Shown: positions 1-7,750 of the stretch, piece after piece | Layout of the letters: every line of letters starts with the position of its first letter | How positions within the stretch are numbered: position 1 is the stretch's first letter | Origin: Bacillota bacterium | Lineage (GTDB): Bacteria; Bacillota; Clostridia; Christensenellales; CAG-138 | Reading direction: 5' to 3' | NCBI GenBank assembly: GCA_023435025.1 | Contig: JAEYSE010000039.1 | Span: 52,518-116,517 of the forward strand | DNA length: 64,000 nucleotides | Position numbers and translations under genes: made by a program | The notes under the pieces: model-generated | Seen by the model: only the letters and a program-made list of their open reading frames with translations | Databases searched by the model: none | Told to the model about the DNA's origin: nothing

Positions 1-768
1 CGGCATCAGTCCATTTAAGAGCCCCACATACAGCGGGCTGTTGCTGCCCGCCTTCTGTTTGTTAATTTTGAGTGCAAACGCCTTGGGCATTCTCGGGGTA
101 AGCTTCCTCAAGAACGGAAATACACCCAACATATTAAGGCCCATAATCACCATGAACACGCCCGCAAGCAACTGTACCACGCCCTTGAACGCGCCGGTCA
201 GGCTGATGACCGAGCCCAATGCGCCTACGATTGCGCCAACGACGGTATAGGAAATGACGCGCCCCAGGTTATATAAAAAGCTGGGTCGAAGCGCGGCAAG
301 TTTACCGGGCTCCTCCGCGGCAGCCTGCGGGATACACTGGGAAAGATTGATACCGCCGCACATGGCCACGCAGTGTACGGATGTTACCAAGCCGATGACG
401 AACAGCATCCCGTACCCCATGCCCTCTTCGGCCAGCGGAAACGCGTTGAATATCTGCGTAAATCCAAACTGCTGGAGCAGCACAAAGGCGGCTACCACAA
501 TGATCAGTATGCCAACCAAGCGGGTCTTGTTGGAGTTTTGCCGATCCCCGGCGAGCACCTCATAATCGAGCTTCTCTATGACCCCCGCAATCTCCTTTAA
601 AGAAATCATATCCGCATCGTAGGCCACCTCGGCAGTTCCCGCGCTGTAGCTGACTACGGCGCTCTGTATGCCCGCAGTGCCAGCTAGCTTCCTCTCGATT
701 TTGTTCTGGCAGCTTACGCAGGTCATGCCACCGATGCGCAGTTTCTGGGTCTTTACGCGACGCTCCAT
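1..768 (-). CDS. HMA-domain / TauE-SafE-family membrane transporter (3' end outside window)
   Basis: The visible 256 residues begin with a heavy-metal-associated domain: GMTCVSC near residues 14-20 is the classic GMxCxxC metal site, in a ferredoxin-like fold to about residue 70. Hydrophobic segments follow, including a motif region VTSVHCVAMCGG near residue 125 that is typical of the UreH-like/SafE branch of the TauE family. Family knowledge suggests a role in metal (often copper) handling or assembly of metal/redox centres rather than proven sulfite export. The ATG at 766-768 follows a GGAGGT-type ribosome site. The C-terminus lies beyond base 1, so length cannot be judged. It is divided from the next cluster by an A/T-rich hairpin and so may be its own transcript. 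The substrate is not determined. Confidence 0.8.
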   Translation of the reverse strand, partial: MERRVKTQKLRIGGMTCVSCQNKIERKLAGTAGIQSAVVSYSAGTAEVAYDADMISLKEIAGVIEKLDYEVLAGDRQNSNKTRLVGILIIVVAAFVLLQQFGFTQIFNAFPLAEEGMGYGMLFVIGLVTSVHCVAMCGGINLSQCIPQAAAEEPGKLAALRPSFLYNLGRVISYTVVGAIVGALGSVISLTGAFKGVVQLLAGVFMVIMGLNMLGVFPFLRKLTPRMPKAFALKINKQKAGSNSPLYVGLLNGLMP

Positions 769-885
769 TATATCTACCTCCGCTCCGTATGAACCAACGA
801 TATCAGGAAGATTTGTAGAAGTTATGTAGATGGGATACTTTTGAAATACGGTTACCATACTGGGGATAACGAGTGTTGCGGCAAC

Positions 886-912
886 AAAAAAGCCATTTAA
901 AATGGCTTTTTT
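886..912 (-). terminator. Rho-independent terminator, likely bidirectional
   Basis: A near-perfect inverted repeat built on AAGCCATTT / AAATGGCTT is flanked by A6 on the left and T6 on the right. It lies just after the stop of the flavodoxin gene read on the minus strand and closes the TetR-headed cluster. Confidence 0.8.
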
Positions 913-937
913 CATACTGCCTCAGAACGATGCGCGG

Positions 938-1465
938 TTAAACCCCCATCGCGCCACTAACAGACTTCACGATCAATCCGGTAAGCTTTATTTTATCCTT
1001 GTCATTGATCCGGTAAGTGCTCGTATCCTTCTCGGTCGGTTTTGGATTGCATGGCAGAAGGTCAACGATATGGAGATCCATGAATGCATCGGGCTTCTTC
1101 CCGGCCCATTTTTCCAAATCGTCCTTCAGATTGGGGTTGTTGTTGAGCGCGCCGCCGCTGATGGAGGCAAACGCGTACGGACGCGGGTTCTCCCTGAGAT
1201 AGCGAAAATAGGCGCGGAGCGGGGATGCAACCTTACCCATCCAAACCGGAGCGATAAATACAACCCGATCATATTGTCGCAATACCGCAGGAAGAGTCCG
1301 CGTCCGTGGCATTCGGTTAAACATCATATCCAGCATGATCGCGCCCATCTTCCGTGGTTTTTCAACTAAAACTTTTATGTGGTCCGCCGTAAGCGCTTTG
1401 GCTACGGCGGCCGCCAAAGCTTCATTGTTGCCGGTAAGGGAATATGAAACAACTGCAACATTCAT
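938..1465 (-). CDS. Flavodoxin-like protein
   Basis: A 175-residue protein opening with MNVAVVSYSLTGNNEALA, a beta-strand followed by an S-x-T-G-N phosphate-binding loop for FMN. Segments near residues 65-80 (RVVFIAPVWMGKVASP) and 110-115 (ISGGALNN) fit the second and third FMN-contacting loops. Flavodoxins carry one or two electrons, so it probably exchanges electrons with a partner in this cluster. The ATG at 1463-1465 has AAGGAGA upstream. A longer in-frame extension overlaps the preceding gene and was not used. It lies 11 bases after the other flavodoxin-like gene and is very likely cotranscribed with it. Confidence 0.8.
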   Translation of the reverse strand: MNVAVVSYSLTGNNEALAAAVAKALTADHIKVLVEKPRKMGAIMLDMMFNRMPRTRTLPAVLRQYDRVVFIAPVWMGKVASPLRAYFRYLRENPRPYAFASISGGALNNNPNLKDDLEKWAGKKPDAFMDLHIVDLLPCNPKPTEKDTSTYRINDKDKIKLTGLIVKSVSGAMGV

Positions 1466-1476
1466 AAAGGGTCTCC

Positions 1477-1884
1477 TTATGCCTTTCCAGCAATTTGTTT
1501 TGCACAGTCCGCAACGGTTTTTACATCCGCCGAGTTGGGATGGCCAAGTTTCATAAACAGAAAGTTTCCCGGGCAAGTGATTTCCTCTAGGACCTCAATA
1601 CCCTTCCCCTCCAGCAGCCCACGGATATCCGCCTGTTTTCTGAGGCTTGTGGACACGCTGGATGTCACGAGCACCGCTTTCTTCACCTGGCTGCCTTCTA
1701 GCTTCTCCACATATTGCAAAAGCTCCGTTAGGCTCTTGCCGCCATAAATTCCCCCAACGATAAATAATAGATCCGCCGCATGGGGTGTGGGATCTACCGC
1801 CACATTCACTGCCTCCACATGCAGCGCCTGCCCGATCGCTTCGGCAAGCCTTTGGGAGTGCTTGGTCATTGTGGCATCATGCAA
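1477..1884 (-). CDS. Second flavodoxin-like protein, N-terminus apparently damaged
   Basis: The reading frame gives 135 residues with flavodoxin features: LLFIVGGIYGGKSLTELLQYVEKL (a W/Y-type loop and helix) and VLVTSSVSTS. The first beta-strand and phosphate loop are missing. The only in-frame start before the conserved part is a TTG at 1884 without a good ribosome site, or an internal ATG at 1869. A well-placed ATG with GGAG upstream lies at about 1899-1901, but it is in another frame and stops after seven codons (MGQIGIA). A one-base change would join them. This could be a frameshifted gene, a sequencing error, or a truncated but working protein. The domain assignment is solid; the start is not. 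Confidence 0.6.
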   Translation of the reverse strand: MHDATMTKHSQRLAEAIGQALHVEAVNVAVDPTPHAADLLFIVGGIYGGKSLTELLQYVEKLEGSQVKKAVLVTSSVSTSLRKQADIRGLLEGKGIEVLEEITCPGNFLFMKLGHPNSADVKTVADCAKQIAGKA

Positions 1885-1972
1885 TGCCTATTTGGCCCAT
1901 TGGTGACTTCTCCTCTCTATGTACAGTTAAAACATTTGGCGCTTCGGCCATATAGCCTCGCGCCTTCAATCA

Positions 1973-2428
1973 CTAAAACTTCACCAGCACTTTGCGCGCA
2001 TATTCCCTATACGCGTCACCGTACCGGGATTCGAGGTACTTGTTTTCCTCCTGCACAAACAACTTTACGGCCACAATCCCAACAAGCACAGTGGAAAGCA
2101 CTAACCATGAGTTAAAGAGAAGGGGAATGCCGGGGATTGTGACGAATACCTGGAAAAAGTACATGGGATGCAGGAAAGCCCCGTACAGGCCTTTGATGGC
2201 CAGTTCATCCCGCTTGTGCGCTTTTAGCATTTCCACTGACGCAAGCAGATTCAGCGAAAACCCCACAACCGCAAGAACAATGCCCACAACGATCAGCACG
2301 CTTGGCTGCTCTGTAATTCGGAACAAAGGAAACAGCACATAGTGTAAAAGAACCGTCAACGCCAGATACCCGCCAACAATCAAGCCTGCTTTGGGGCCAA
2401 CACCCATAACAGACATCTTCTTTTCCAT
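1973..2428 (-). CDS. Isoprenylcysteine carboxyl methyltransferase-like membrane protein
   Basis: A 151-residue integral membrane protein with about four hydrophobic segments. The C-terminal pattern is typical of the ICMT/phospholipid methyltransferase family: HPMYFFQVF, a long hydrophobic span, then E-E-x-x-L-E-x-R-Y-G-x-x-Y-x-x-Y near residues 127-145. In this family the His-Pro and Glu/Arg/Tyr motifs bind S-adenosylmethionine at the membrane face. Bacteria lack prenylated CaaX proteins, so the true acceptor is unknown. The ATG at 2426-2428 has GGAGGAG upstream. A longer in-frame start overlaps the upstream gene's end and was rejected. Confidence 0.7.
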   Translation of the reverse strand: MEKKMSVMGVGPKAGLIVGGYLALTVLLHYVLFPLFRITEQPSVLIVVGIVLAVVGFSLNLLASVEMLKAHKRDELAIKGLYGAFLHPMYFFQVFVTIPGIPLLFNSWLVLSTVLVGIVAVKLFVQEENKYLESRYGDAYREYARKVLVKF

Positions 2429-2447
2429 AAACACTCCTCCGCTGCCA

Positions 2448-2900
2448 TCACTTTGACGCCTTCTCAAGCGCGTTCTCTACCGCTTTGAGATGCGCGTTTG
2501 AGGTTAACGTCGCCCCGCTGATCACATCCACCTGCAGAGACTGGGATTTTACCACCCTGTCGAACAGGTTCCCGATGGTAAGGCCCTTCCCGATATCGGC
2601 CGTCTGCTTTTCATTGGCCAGCGCGCCCTGCGTTACCTTGATATCTTTGACAGCCCCCGACGCTACGGTCACTTCGACCCCGGCATCCCGAAAGCTATCC
2701 TTTGTCCCGTGGTACGTGCCCGTATAGACGCCGTCGCGCAGGCTGCCAAAATTCACCGCCTTGATCTTCATGTTCTGGAGTTCAGCTCTCCCCGGTCCGG
2801 TGAAGACAATTACACCTCCCATCCCCAACGCAATCAGCCCGATAATAGACAATACAATCCACATCCCGATGCGCCCCTTTCTCCTTCTTATAGTTTTCAT
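2448..2900 (-). CDS. FMN-binding domain protein (extracytoplasmic, covalent flavin)
   Basis: A 150-residue protein with a positively charged start, one membrane anchor (about residues 13-30) and an extracytoplasmic FMN_bind domain. SGATLTS near residues 128-134 is the D/S-G-A-T site whose threonine receives FMN by phosphoester bond in NqrC/RnfG-type proteins. The next gene upstream encodes ApbE, the enzyme that makes this bond, so substrate and enzyme sit side by side 16 bases apart. It probably moves electrons outside the membrane together with the flavodoxins and the TauE/HMA protein. The specific acceptor is not evident. The ATG at 2898-2900 has AGGAAAG upstream. Confidence 0.85.
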   Translation of the reverse strand: MKTIRRRKGRIGMWIVLSIIGLIALGMGGVIVFTGPGRAELQNMKIKAVNFGSLRDGVYTGTYHGTKDSFRDAGVEVTVASGAVKDIKVTQGALANEKQTADIGKGLTIGNLFDRVVKSQSLQVDVISGATLTSNAHLKAVENALEKASK

Positions 2901-2916
2901 ATAATATCTTTCCTTT

Positions 2917-3870
2917 CTAGATATACCTTGTTTTTACTTCTGCGGAAGGCTGAAAAGACTGCCGCAAGCCCCGTGTCGCATGCACCTGCAGACCGGTATC
3001 CACCAGAACTGCCTCCACTTGATAATGATTGAGAATGGGAAGTCCTTTCTCAATACCAGCGACAAACACGGCGGTGGAAACCGCATCAGCGATCATTGCG
3101 CTGTCCGCCACAACGGTCACGCTCAAAAGCCCTGAATTTGCCGGGTAACCTGTCATCGAGTTCAGAATATGATGGAACCGCCTGCCTTCGCTGTCGATAA
3201 AATACCGCTCGTAGTCTCCGGATGTCACCACCGCCTGCCCTGTTACCGTAACCGCGCCTACAAGGCCTTCCTGCCGGGGATGGCGTATGCCCACGCGCCA
3301 TGGCGAACCGCCCGGCTTGCTGCCCAGCGTGGATACGTTCCCCCCGATATTGGACCAAGCGGACACGACGCCGTGAGCTTTCAATATCTCCATAAACCTA
3401 TCGCTCGCGAAACCCTTTCCGACCCCACCCAAATCGAGCACCTGCCCGACTTTTTGTAACCCTGCCGTTTTCTTCGCGGAACAGAGCTCCAAATCGCGAT
3501 AGTTTATCAGGGGAAGTACCGCCGCTATTTCTTCTTCTTTGGGGGCTGCCGACGCATGCCGATAATCCCATACGTCTATGAGCGGGCCGATCGTAACATC
3601 AAACAACCCGGCCGATGCAGCGGAGCATTCCGTTGCGCACGAAAGAACGCTGTAAGTTTCGGCACTGACCTGCTCGGGCTTCACGCCCGCCGAATGGTTG
3701 ATACGACTGACGTCGCTTTCAGACAGGAAGCGGCTAAGCAAGCGCTCGAGCCTTTGCGCTTCGCAACGAACGGCACCAAGCGCCTGCGCCGCGCTTTTGC
3801 CAAACGCCTGATGCGCCATCTGCGTCCCCATGCCGAAGTATGTATCTTTTACCGCTGCGGCGTTGCCCAC
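2917..3870 (-). CDS. FAD:protein FMN transferase (ApbE family)
   Basis: About 317 residues. ApbE hallmarks include FGMGTQMAHQAFG at the N-terminus, DVTIGPLIDVW in the middle, LDLGGVGKGFASDR (the conserved substrate-binding segment) and NIGGNVSTLG. The C-terminal part has the HHILNSMTGYPAN segment that normally carries the catalytic His and Mg site. The enzyme transfers FMN from FAD to a Ser/Thr in SGAT-type motifs, here surely of the neighbouring FMN-binding protein. The GTG at 3868-3870 is chosen because AAGGGGGA lies at the correct distance. A TTG 18 bases upstream is possible but lacks a ribosome site. No lipobox or signal peptide is obvious, unlike many family members. Confidence 0.88.
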   Translation of the reverse strand: MGNAAAVKDTYFGMGTQMAHQAFGKSAAQALGAVRCEAQRLERLLSRFLSESDVSRINHSAGVKPEQVSAETYSVLSCATECSAASAGLFDVTIGPLIDVWDYRHASAAPKEEEIAAVLPLINYRDLELCSAKKTAGLQKVGQVLDLGGVGKGFASDRFMEILKAHGVVSAWSNIGGNVSTLGSKPGGSPWRVGIRHPRQEGLVGAVTVTGQAVVTSGDYERYFIDSEGRRFHHILNSMTGYPANSGLLSVTVVADSAMIADAVSTAVFVAGIEKGLPILNHYQVEAVLVDTGLQVHATRGLRQSFQPSAEVKTRYI

Positions 3871-3903
3871 GGACCATTCCCCCTTCAAAGAAACCGGAAC
3901 GCC

Positions 3904-4500
3904 CTATCGTGCATGCTCCTGGTGGGGCCAGTCGGTTAGCCCTTTTAAAACAAAGTCCGTCATATGGTCCTGCAGTTCAGGGAAATACTGTAGCCCGATC
4001 TCTTCCTTGTGGTAGCCGACCCGGATGATGGCGCCGAACATGGCCATAATCATCTCGCTGCTGATATCCGGCCGCATCTTGCCTTCCGCCTGCCACTTTT
4101 CTACCAGGCCGATGAAGTACGGATACAGGAAATCCATGCCCGATAGCGCGTCCCCCTCCCGGAAGAGTCGCTCTATTTTCCCGTAGACATCCGGATTATA
4201 CCATTGACGTAGGATCGGGTTCGTGAGCATGCCCTGCATATTCAGCAGCAAGATCTGTTTGATTGCTCTTACAGGGTGGTCATCCGGATTCACGGATTCC
4301 ATGATGCCTTTCATCAAATCAGACGTTTCCTGTTCCATGATCTCCACAAAAAGCTTATCCTTGGAGGGGTAATAATTATAAAACGTCCCCACGCTGAACC
4401 CTGCCCGCTTGGTAATGTCGGCAATCCCAGTATCCTTGAAGCCTTTTGTAGTAAACAGTTCCTTCGCGCAATCGTACAATACCGTCTTTTTATCGTCCAT
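3904..4500 (-). CDS. TetR/AcrR-family transcriptional regulator
   Basis: A protein of about 198 residues with the TetR N-terminal helix-turn-helix: IADITKRAGFSVGTFYNYYPSKDKLF is the recognition-helix signature. The C-terminal ligand/dimer domain is typical in size. The ATG at 4498-4500 is preferred because AGG lies six to eight bases upstream; an ATG four codons earlier overlaps that site. It heads the redox cluster read in the same direction, and its stop is about 33 bases from the ApbE start, so it probably regulates itself and the downstream genes through the operator at 4542-4572. The ligand is unknown. Confidence 0.88.
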   Translation of the reverse strand: MDDKKTVLYDCAKELFTTKGFKDTGIADITKRAGFSVGTFYNYYPSKDKLFVEIMEQETSDLMKGIMESVNPDDHPVRAIKQILLLNMQGMLTNPILRQWYNPDVYGKIERLFREGDALSGMDFLYPYFIGLVEKWQAEGKMRPDISSEMIMAMFGAIIRVGYHKEEIGLQYFPELQDHMTDFVLKGLTDWPHQEHAR

Positions 4501-4541
4501 CCCAAACCTCATTTATATTTTTCAATATGCCGCTCCGTACA

Positions 4542-4572
4542 TGAATGAATGAATTTATAATTCATTCATTCA
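4542..4572. promoter_or_regulatory. Palindromic operator, probable TetR-family binding site
   Basis: Perfect 14-base arms (TGAATGAATGAATT and its complement) surround a 3-base centre, TAT. The element sits directly downstream of the predicted -10 of the tetR promoter, where a bound dimer would block transcription. The length (31 bases) and symmetry are typical of TetR-family operators. Confidence 0.75.
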
Positions 4573-4573
4573 G

Positions 4574-4602
4574 AATTTAACATGCCAAATACTTCCTGTC
4601 AA
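4574..4602 (-). promoter_or_regulatory. SigA-type promoter of the tetR-headed cluster
   Basis: Minus-strand TTGACA (4597-4602), a 17-base spacer and TAAATT (4574-4579). The palindromic operator begins two bases downstream. Confidence 0.65.
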
Positions 4603-4654
4603 GCGTTTTTAAAAATATTTTTACATTTTATTACCATCCATGGTTTTATATAAA

Positions 4655-4683
4655 CGCGGACGACGGCTTTGCCTTCGTCCGCT
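4655..4683 (-). terminator. Hairpin downstream of the DUF11 surface protein
   Basis: The inverted repeat GCGGACGA...TCGTCCGC, with inner GGC/GCC pairing, lies 17 bases beyond the stop. The T-run on the minus strand is weak (GTTTATATAAAA), so termination strength is uncertain. Confidence 0.5.
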
Positions 4684-4699
4684 TACAGCAGTAAGGTGA

Positions 4700-7168
4700 T
4701 TATACTCTTTTTTGCCGTCCGAGTGTGGCAGCAGCCATACAGGCTGCTGCCAACCCAAGCATAGCAAGACCGATTGGCGCTGAAGAACCGCCTGTTTTCG
4801 GAGGGTCGGTCACCTCGAAAGTCGGAACGTTAACCCCTGTATTGAGCACTAAGAAAGGAGAAAGGCTGCTTACGCGAATAGTCGCCACCCCGTTCTCCAC
4901 TACGGCGGTATGGGTCTCCATTCGTCCGTTGATAAAATGTAGAATGGTTACTGTCCGCCCGTTATATGCCGCCCCTACGGGGAAGGAGATCGTGATCTCG
5001 CCGCGGAAACCGCCACTTAGCCGGATATCGTAGCCGGCGATGAGTTGACCTTTTGCGATCGCATCCCGTATACGGGCAGAGACCGCGTCGTTGCCTGTTG
5101 CGTTCAGGTCGAGCGGGGATACCGCAAGCTTTGTACTTTCAGGTATGCCGCCAGATACTTTAACGCCTGTCTGAGTGTCGGTCAAACTACGTTTGGCGTA
5201 CGAAGTGCCGCCCCCTGAGCCACCGCTGCCGCCGCGCGGAATAATTGTGAAAGCTGATGTGTTGTTGCTCGCATCGGGGTCGGGTATCCAGCCTTCGATT
5301 TCTGCTTCGCAGGTTTTGATGCCGGGTGTTATGACCCTGAGTCGAACAGTTACAGTTCTTGTTTCGCTCGGTGCCATATCACCAATGCTCCAGTCTGCCT
5401 CATCGTCATCAAAATAAATGTCCTCTGTATTTGGCGTATGCGACACATACTCCAGCCCTGCCGGGATGTCCATTGACGTCCGAGCACACGTCTCGATGGG
5501 GCCATTGTTTGTCGCCGTCAGTGTGATGTCAACATAACCGCCCACATCGGGCTCCGCCGGTGCAGCGCTTGCCGTTATGGAAACGTCACTCTTGTCGGTG
5601 ATGGTAAGGGTGGCAGAATTATTGGATGGATTCGTATCCGTCTGGTCCATTCCCGAAACTGTGGCGGTCACGGTTTTTGGATTGCTATCCGTAACGGTCG
5701 CCTTAAGCAGCAGCCCCTCGTTGCCATAATTCGTCAGTGTGCCAACCGACCAGACTCCCGTATCGGCGTTATAGCTTCCCTGCGTCGCTTCGACGACGGT
5801 GAAGACAACGCCGTCTAGCTTAGGTATCGATACCGTAACGTTGGTGGCGTTACCGGAGCTTCTCAAACTAGCCTCGGTATAAAAGGTAATTTCGTTGGGC
5901 TTGTTTCCCGTCTGGTCGTCAAAACCCAAGGCTATCTCAACATCGGCGTTGCTTGAGTTGCCGTAGGTATCGGTATCCGTCGCTGTGTTGTTGGAGGGGT
6001 TATCGTCAGGCACGTCGCCTGGCTCCGTTACTACGGTTACCGCTGTAACAAGACTGCCCGCCGCGGTTGCAGGGGTATACAAGGTAAACCAAAACTCGTA
6101 GTAAGCGCCCTTTGCCAAATAAAGCGTAGAGTTCAGCGCACCTGTGCCGTTGCTTGGGCTCGCAGAAGCGTAGCTAAAATAACCGGTTGGTCCCCAGCTT
6201 GCTTCGCCCACTCCCGCCGGCAGCGGGCAGTATACGGTTACACCCGAAACAGTGCTGGGCCCATTGTTGGACACCCTGATTTTATATGGCGCCGCCTCGC
6301 CCGGGACGAGACTGGTCTTCCCGTCGTCTATACTCACTGTCAGGTCGGCCTTCTTGGTGAGCGTGTTGGTGTCTGCCACCGTTGCGGTATCTGAGTCCGG
6401 GTAGAAGGCCTCCGCATTCACAGATATGGTAAAGTTCCCTGACGCATTCGGCAGGGTGTTGATGGAAAGAGCGAATGTGACGCTAGAACCCACGGGCAGT
6501 GAAAGCATCGTCATCCCCCATGCGCCAGCCGGAATCTGAGTCCTGAGTTCTCCCGAGGATCCATATTCGCCCGTGACGTCGGCGCCGCCCGTCTTCCCGG
6601 TAATCTCCCATGTTGACGCGGGACTGTTCGACGCCTGCTCGGGCAGGGTGCACTTCACCCAAACCTGAGCGAGGCCTGTATCCCCGCTGTTGCTCACCAC
6701 CATCGTATAAGGATGTGCGGCTCCCGCAACCATGGTGTCCACACCATCGCTTAAGCTAATGGTAAGCCCTCCGTCTCCCGCGGCTCCACCGAGCAGCGCA
6801 CCCAAAGAGAGCTTCAGCGCTTCCGTTGGCGTCGAAGCAGCGCCTATGCAAAGCGATAGATCCGCGTCTGCCGTGCCGCAGACTGGGCAGTTGGGGTCTA
6901 TCACAGCATCCACACCATTTTCGGTATCAGCAGGGCTGCATTTTTCGGTGCAGGTACACTCCTTCGCAGGCTCAGCATAGAAAGGACACTCTGCCAAATG
7001 CGTAATTGCCCCCGTGGTTGGGCAAGCGCATTTGTCCAAATCACCATTGCCGGTGCTGCCTTCTGCTCCGCCGGGCGTTGTCTGCGCAAAAGCGGGGACC
7101 GACGCAAACATCAACACTACCGCCAGCAGCATTGCCAACATTTTCATGGTGTTTTTCTCTGACCTCAT
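4700..7168 (-). CDS. Cell-wall-anchored surface protein with DUF11 repeats
   Basis: A protein of about 822 residues. It has a signal peptide (about residues 1-30, ending AFAQ), a Cys-rich segment near residues 45-105 with several CxC and CPxC pairs, then about four DUF11/CARDB-like beta-sandwich repeats recognised by phrases such as VSNNGPSTVSGVTVYCPLP and LTATNNGPIE. A C-terminal module of about 110 residues (TGVKVSGGI... to SSLSPFLVLNTG) precedes PPKTGG, a hydrophobic span and a basic tail, a sortase-type anchor with a variant motif. The same C-terminal module is found in the surface protein at 7751-9805. The ATG at 7166-7168 has AGGAGG upstream. It lies about 50 bases downstream of the receiver gene, so it is probably cotranscribed. 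Adhesion or structural role is inferred; no ligand is visible. Confidence 0.8.
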   Translation of the reverse strand: MRSEKNTMKMLAMLLAVVLMFASVPAFAQTTPGGAEGSTGNGDLDKCACPTTGAITHLAECPFYAEPAKECTCTEKCSPADTENGVDAVIDPNCPVCGTADADLSLCIGAASTPTEALKLSLGALLGGAAGDGGLTISLSDGVDTMVAGAAHPYTMVVSNSGDTGLAQVWVKCTLPEQASNSPASTWEITGKTGGADVTGEYGSSGELRTQIPAGAWGMTMLSLPVGSSVTFALSINTLPNASGNFTISVNAEAFYPDSDTATVADTNTLTKKADLTVSIDDGKTSLVPGEAAPYKIRVSNNGPSTVSGVTVYCPLPAGVGEASWGPTGYFSYASASPSNGTGALNSTLYLAKGAYYEFWFTLYTPATAAGSLVTAVTVVTEPGDVPDDNPSNNTATDTDTYGNSSNADVEIALGFDDQTGNKPNEITFYTEASLRSSGNATNVTVSIPKLDGVVFTVVEATQGSYNADTGVWSVGTLTNYGNEGLLLKATVTDSNPKTVTATVSGMDQTDTNPSNNSATLTITDKSDVSITASAAPAEPDVGGYVDITLTATNNGPIETCARTSMDIPAGLEYVSHTPNTEDIYFDDDEADWSIGDMAPSETRTVTVRLRVITPGIKTCEAEIEGWIPDPDASNNTSAFTIIPRGGSGGSGGGTSYAKRSLTDTQTGVKVSGGIPESTKLAVSPLDLNATGNDAVSARIRDAIAKGQLIAGYDIRLSGGFRGEITISFPVGAAYNGRTVTILHFINGRMETHTAVVENGVATIRVSSLSPFLVLNTGVNVPTFEVTDPPKTGGSSAPIGLAMLGLAAACMAAATLGRQKRV

Positions 7169-7219
7169 CTTAATTCCTCCTAGCAATACCAAATAGAGCA
7201 GTTCTATATTGCTTTTATC

Positions 7220-7567
7220 CTAAATAAGCCGCATAAGCGCGTGAAGCTTCGTCTCGTTTACAGGTTTCAAAAGACTGCCCGACGCCGTCCTATCCCCAAG
7301 CTTTGCAAGCTCCTTTGCGTAAGCGGTGACGAACACAATCTTCAGGGCGGGGTTATTTGCATGCATACGCGATGCAAGTTCCGCGCCGTTTAAGCGCGGC
7401 ATCAAAAGGTCAATAAAAGCCACATCCGGGTTTAAATCCGTCAATACTTCCAATGCCTTTACCGGGTTTGTAAACGCACCCACGATTTCCATGCCTTCCT
7501 GCTTTTCGAGCAGATAGACAAGCTCGTCAAGGCAGGGTTTTTCGTCGTCCACCACAAATACGCGCAA
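7220..7567 (-). CDS. Stand-alone response-regulator receiver domain
   Basis: 115 residues make one CheY-like receiver and nothing else. The acidic pair DDE (7-9), phospho-acceptor Asp53 (FIDLLMP), Thr in FVTAYA and Lys in LLKPV are all present, so it should be phosphorylatable. It resembles the receiver half of the regulator at 10427-11533 (shared VVDDEKPCLDEL/LVDDEQPCLLEL and FVTA.A). The output domain is absent. TTG at 7565-7567 is chosen as start because AAGGAGA precedes it; an upstream GTG has no such site. It may be a phosphate sink or partner of the 11.5-13.4 kb kinase, or a remnant of a duplicated full regulator. It is followed closely by a surface protein gene. Confidence 0.75.
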   Translation of the reverse strand: MRVFVVDDEKPCLDELVYLLEKQEGMEIVGAFTNPVKALEVLTDLNPDVAFIDLLMPRLNGAELASRMHANNPALKIVFVTAYAKELAKLGDRTASGSLLKPVNETKLHALMRLI

Positions 7568-7600
7568 AGAATCTCCTTCTTTCCCCACTATATCCTCATC

Positions 7601-7697
7601 CTAACAGAGGGCGATCACAAAATCTCACAATGCGTTTCGCGCCTGGCAGGCACAAACAGCCGCCTTGAAAGGAGAACATTCCATTCCAAAGCGGCTA
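7601..7697 (-). repeat. Duplicated leader/terminator segment, copy A
   Basis: Copy of 10308-10414. Shared parts in order on the minus strand: a hairpin built on GCCGCTTTGG / CAAGGCGGC with GGAATGGAAT in the loop, then a 17-base identical block at 7614-7630 that contains two TTGTGA words ten bases apart. Both copies separate a gene end from the start of a receiver gene or pseudogene. Confidence 0.7.
7655..7697 (-). terminator. Hairpin downstream of the DUF6273-like surface protein
   Basis: Stem AGCCGCTTTG / CAAGGCGGCT on the minus strand, about 55 bases past the stop at 7751. The trailing T-run is poor (GTTTGTG), so it may be a weak terminator relative to copy B. Confidence 0.5.
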
Positions 7698-7750
7698 TTC
7701 AAGAAATTCATTTACTTTTTAAATGCTTGCATGGTAGTATGCTAGCGCTT

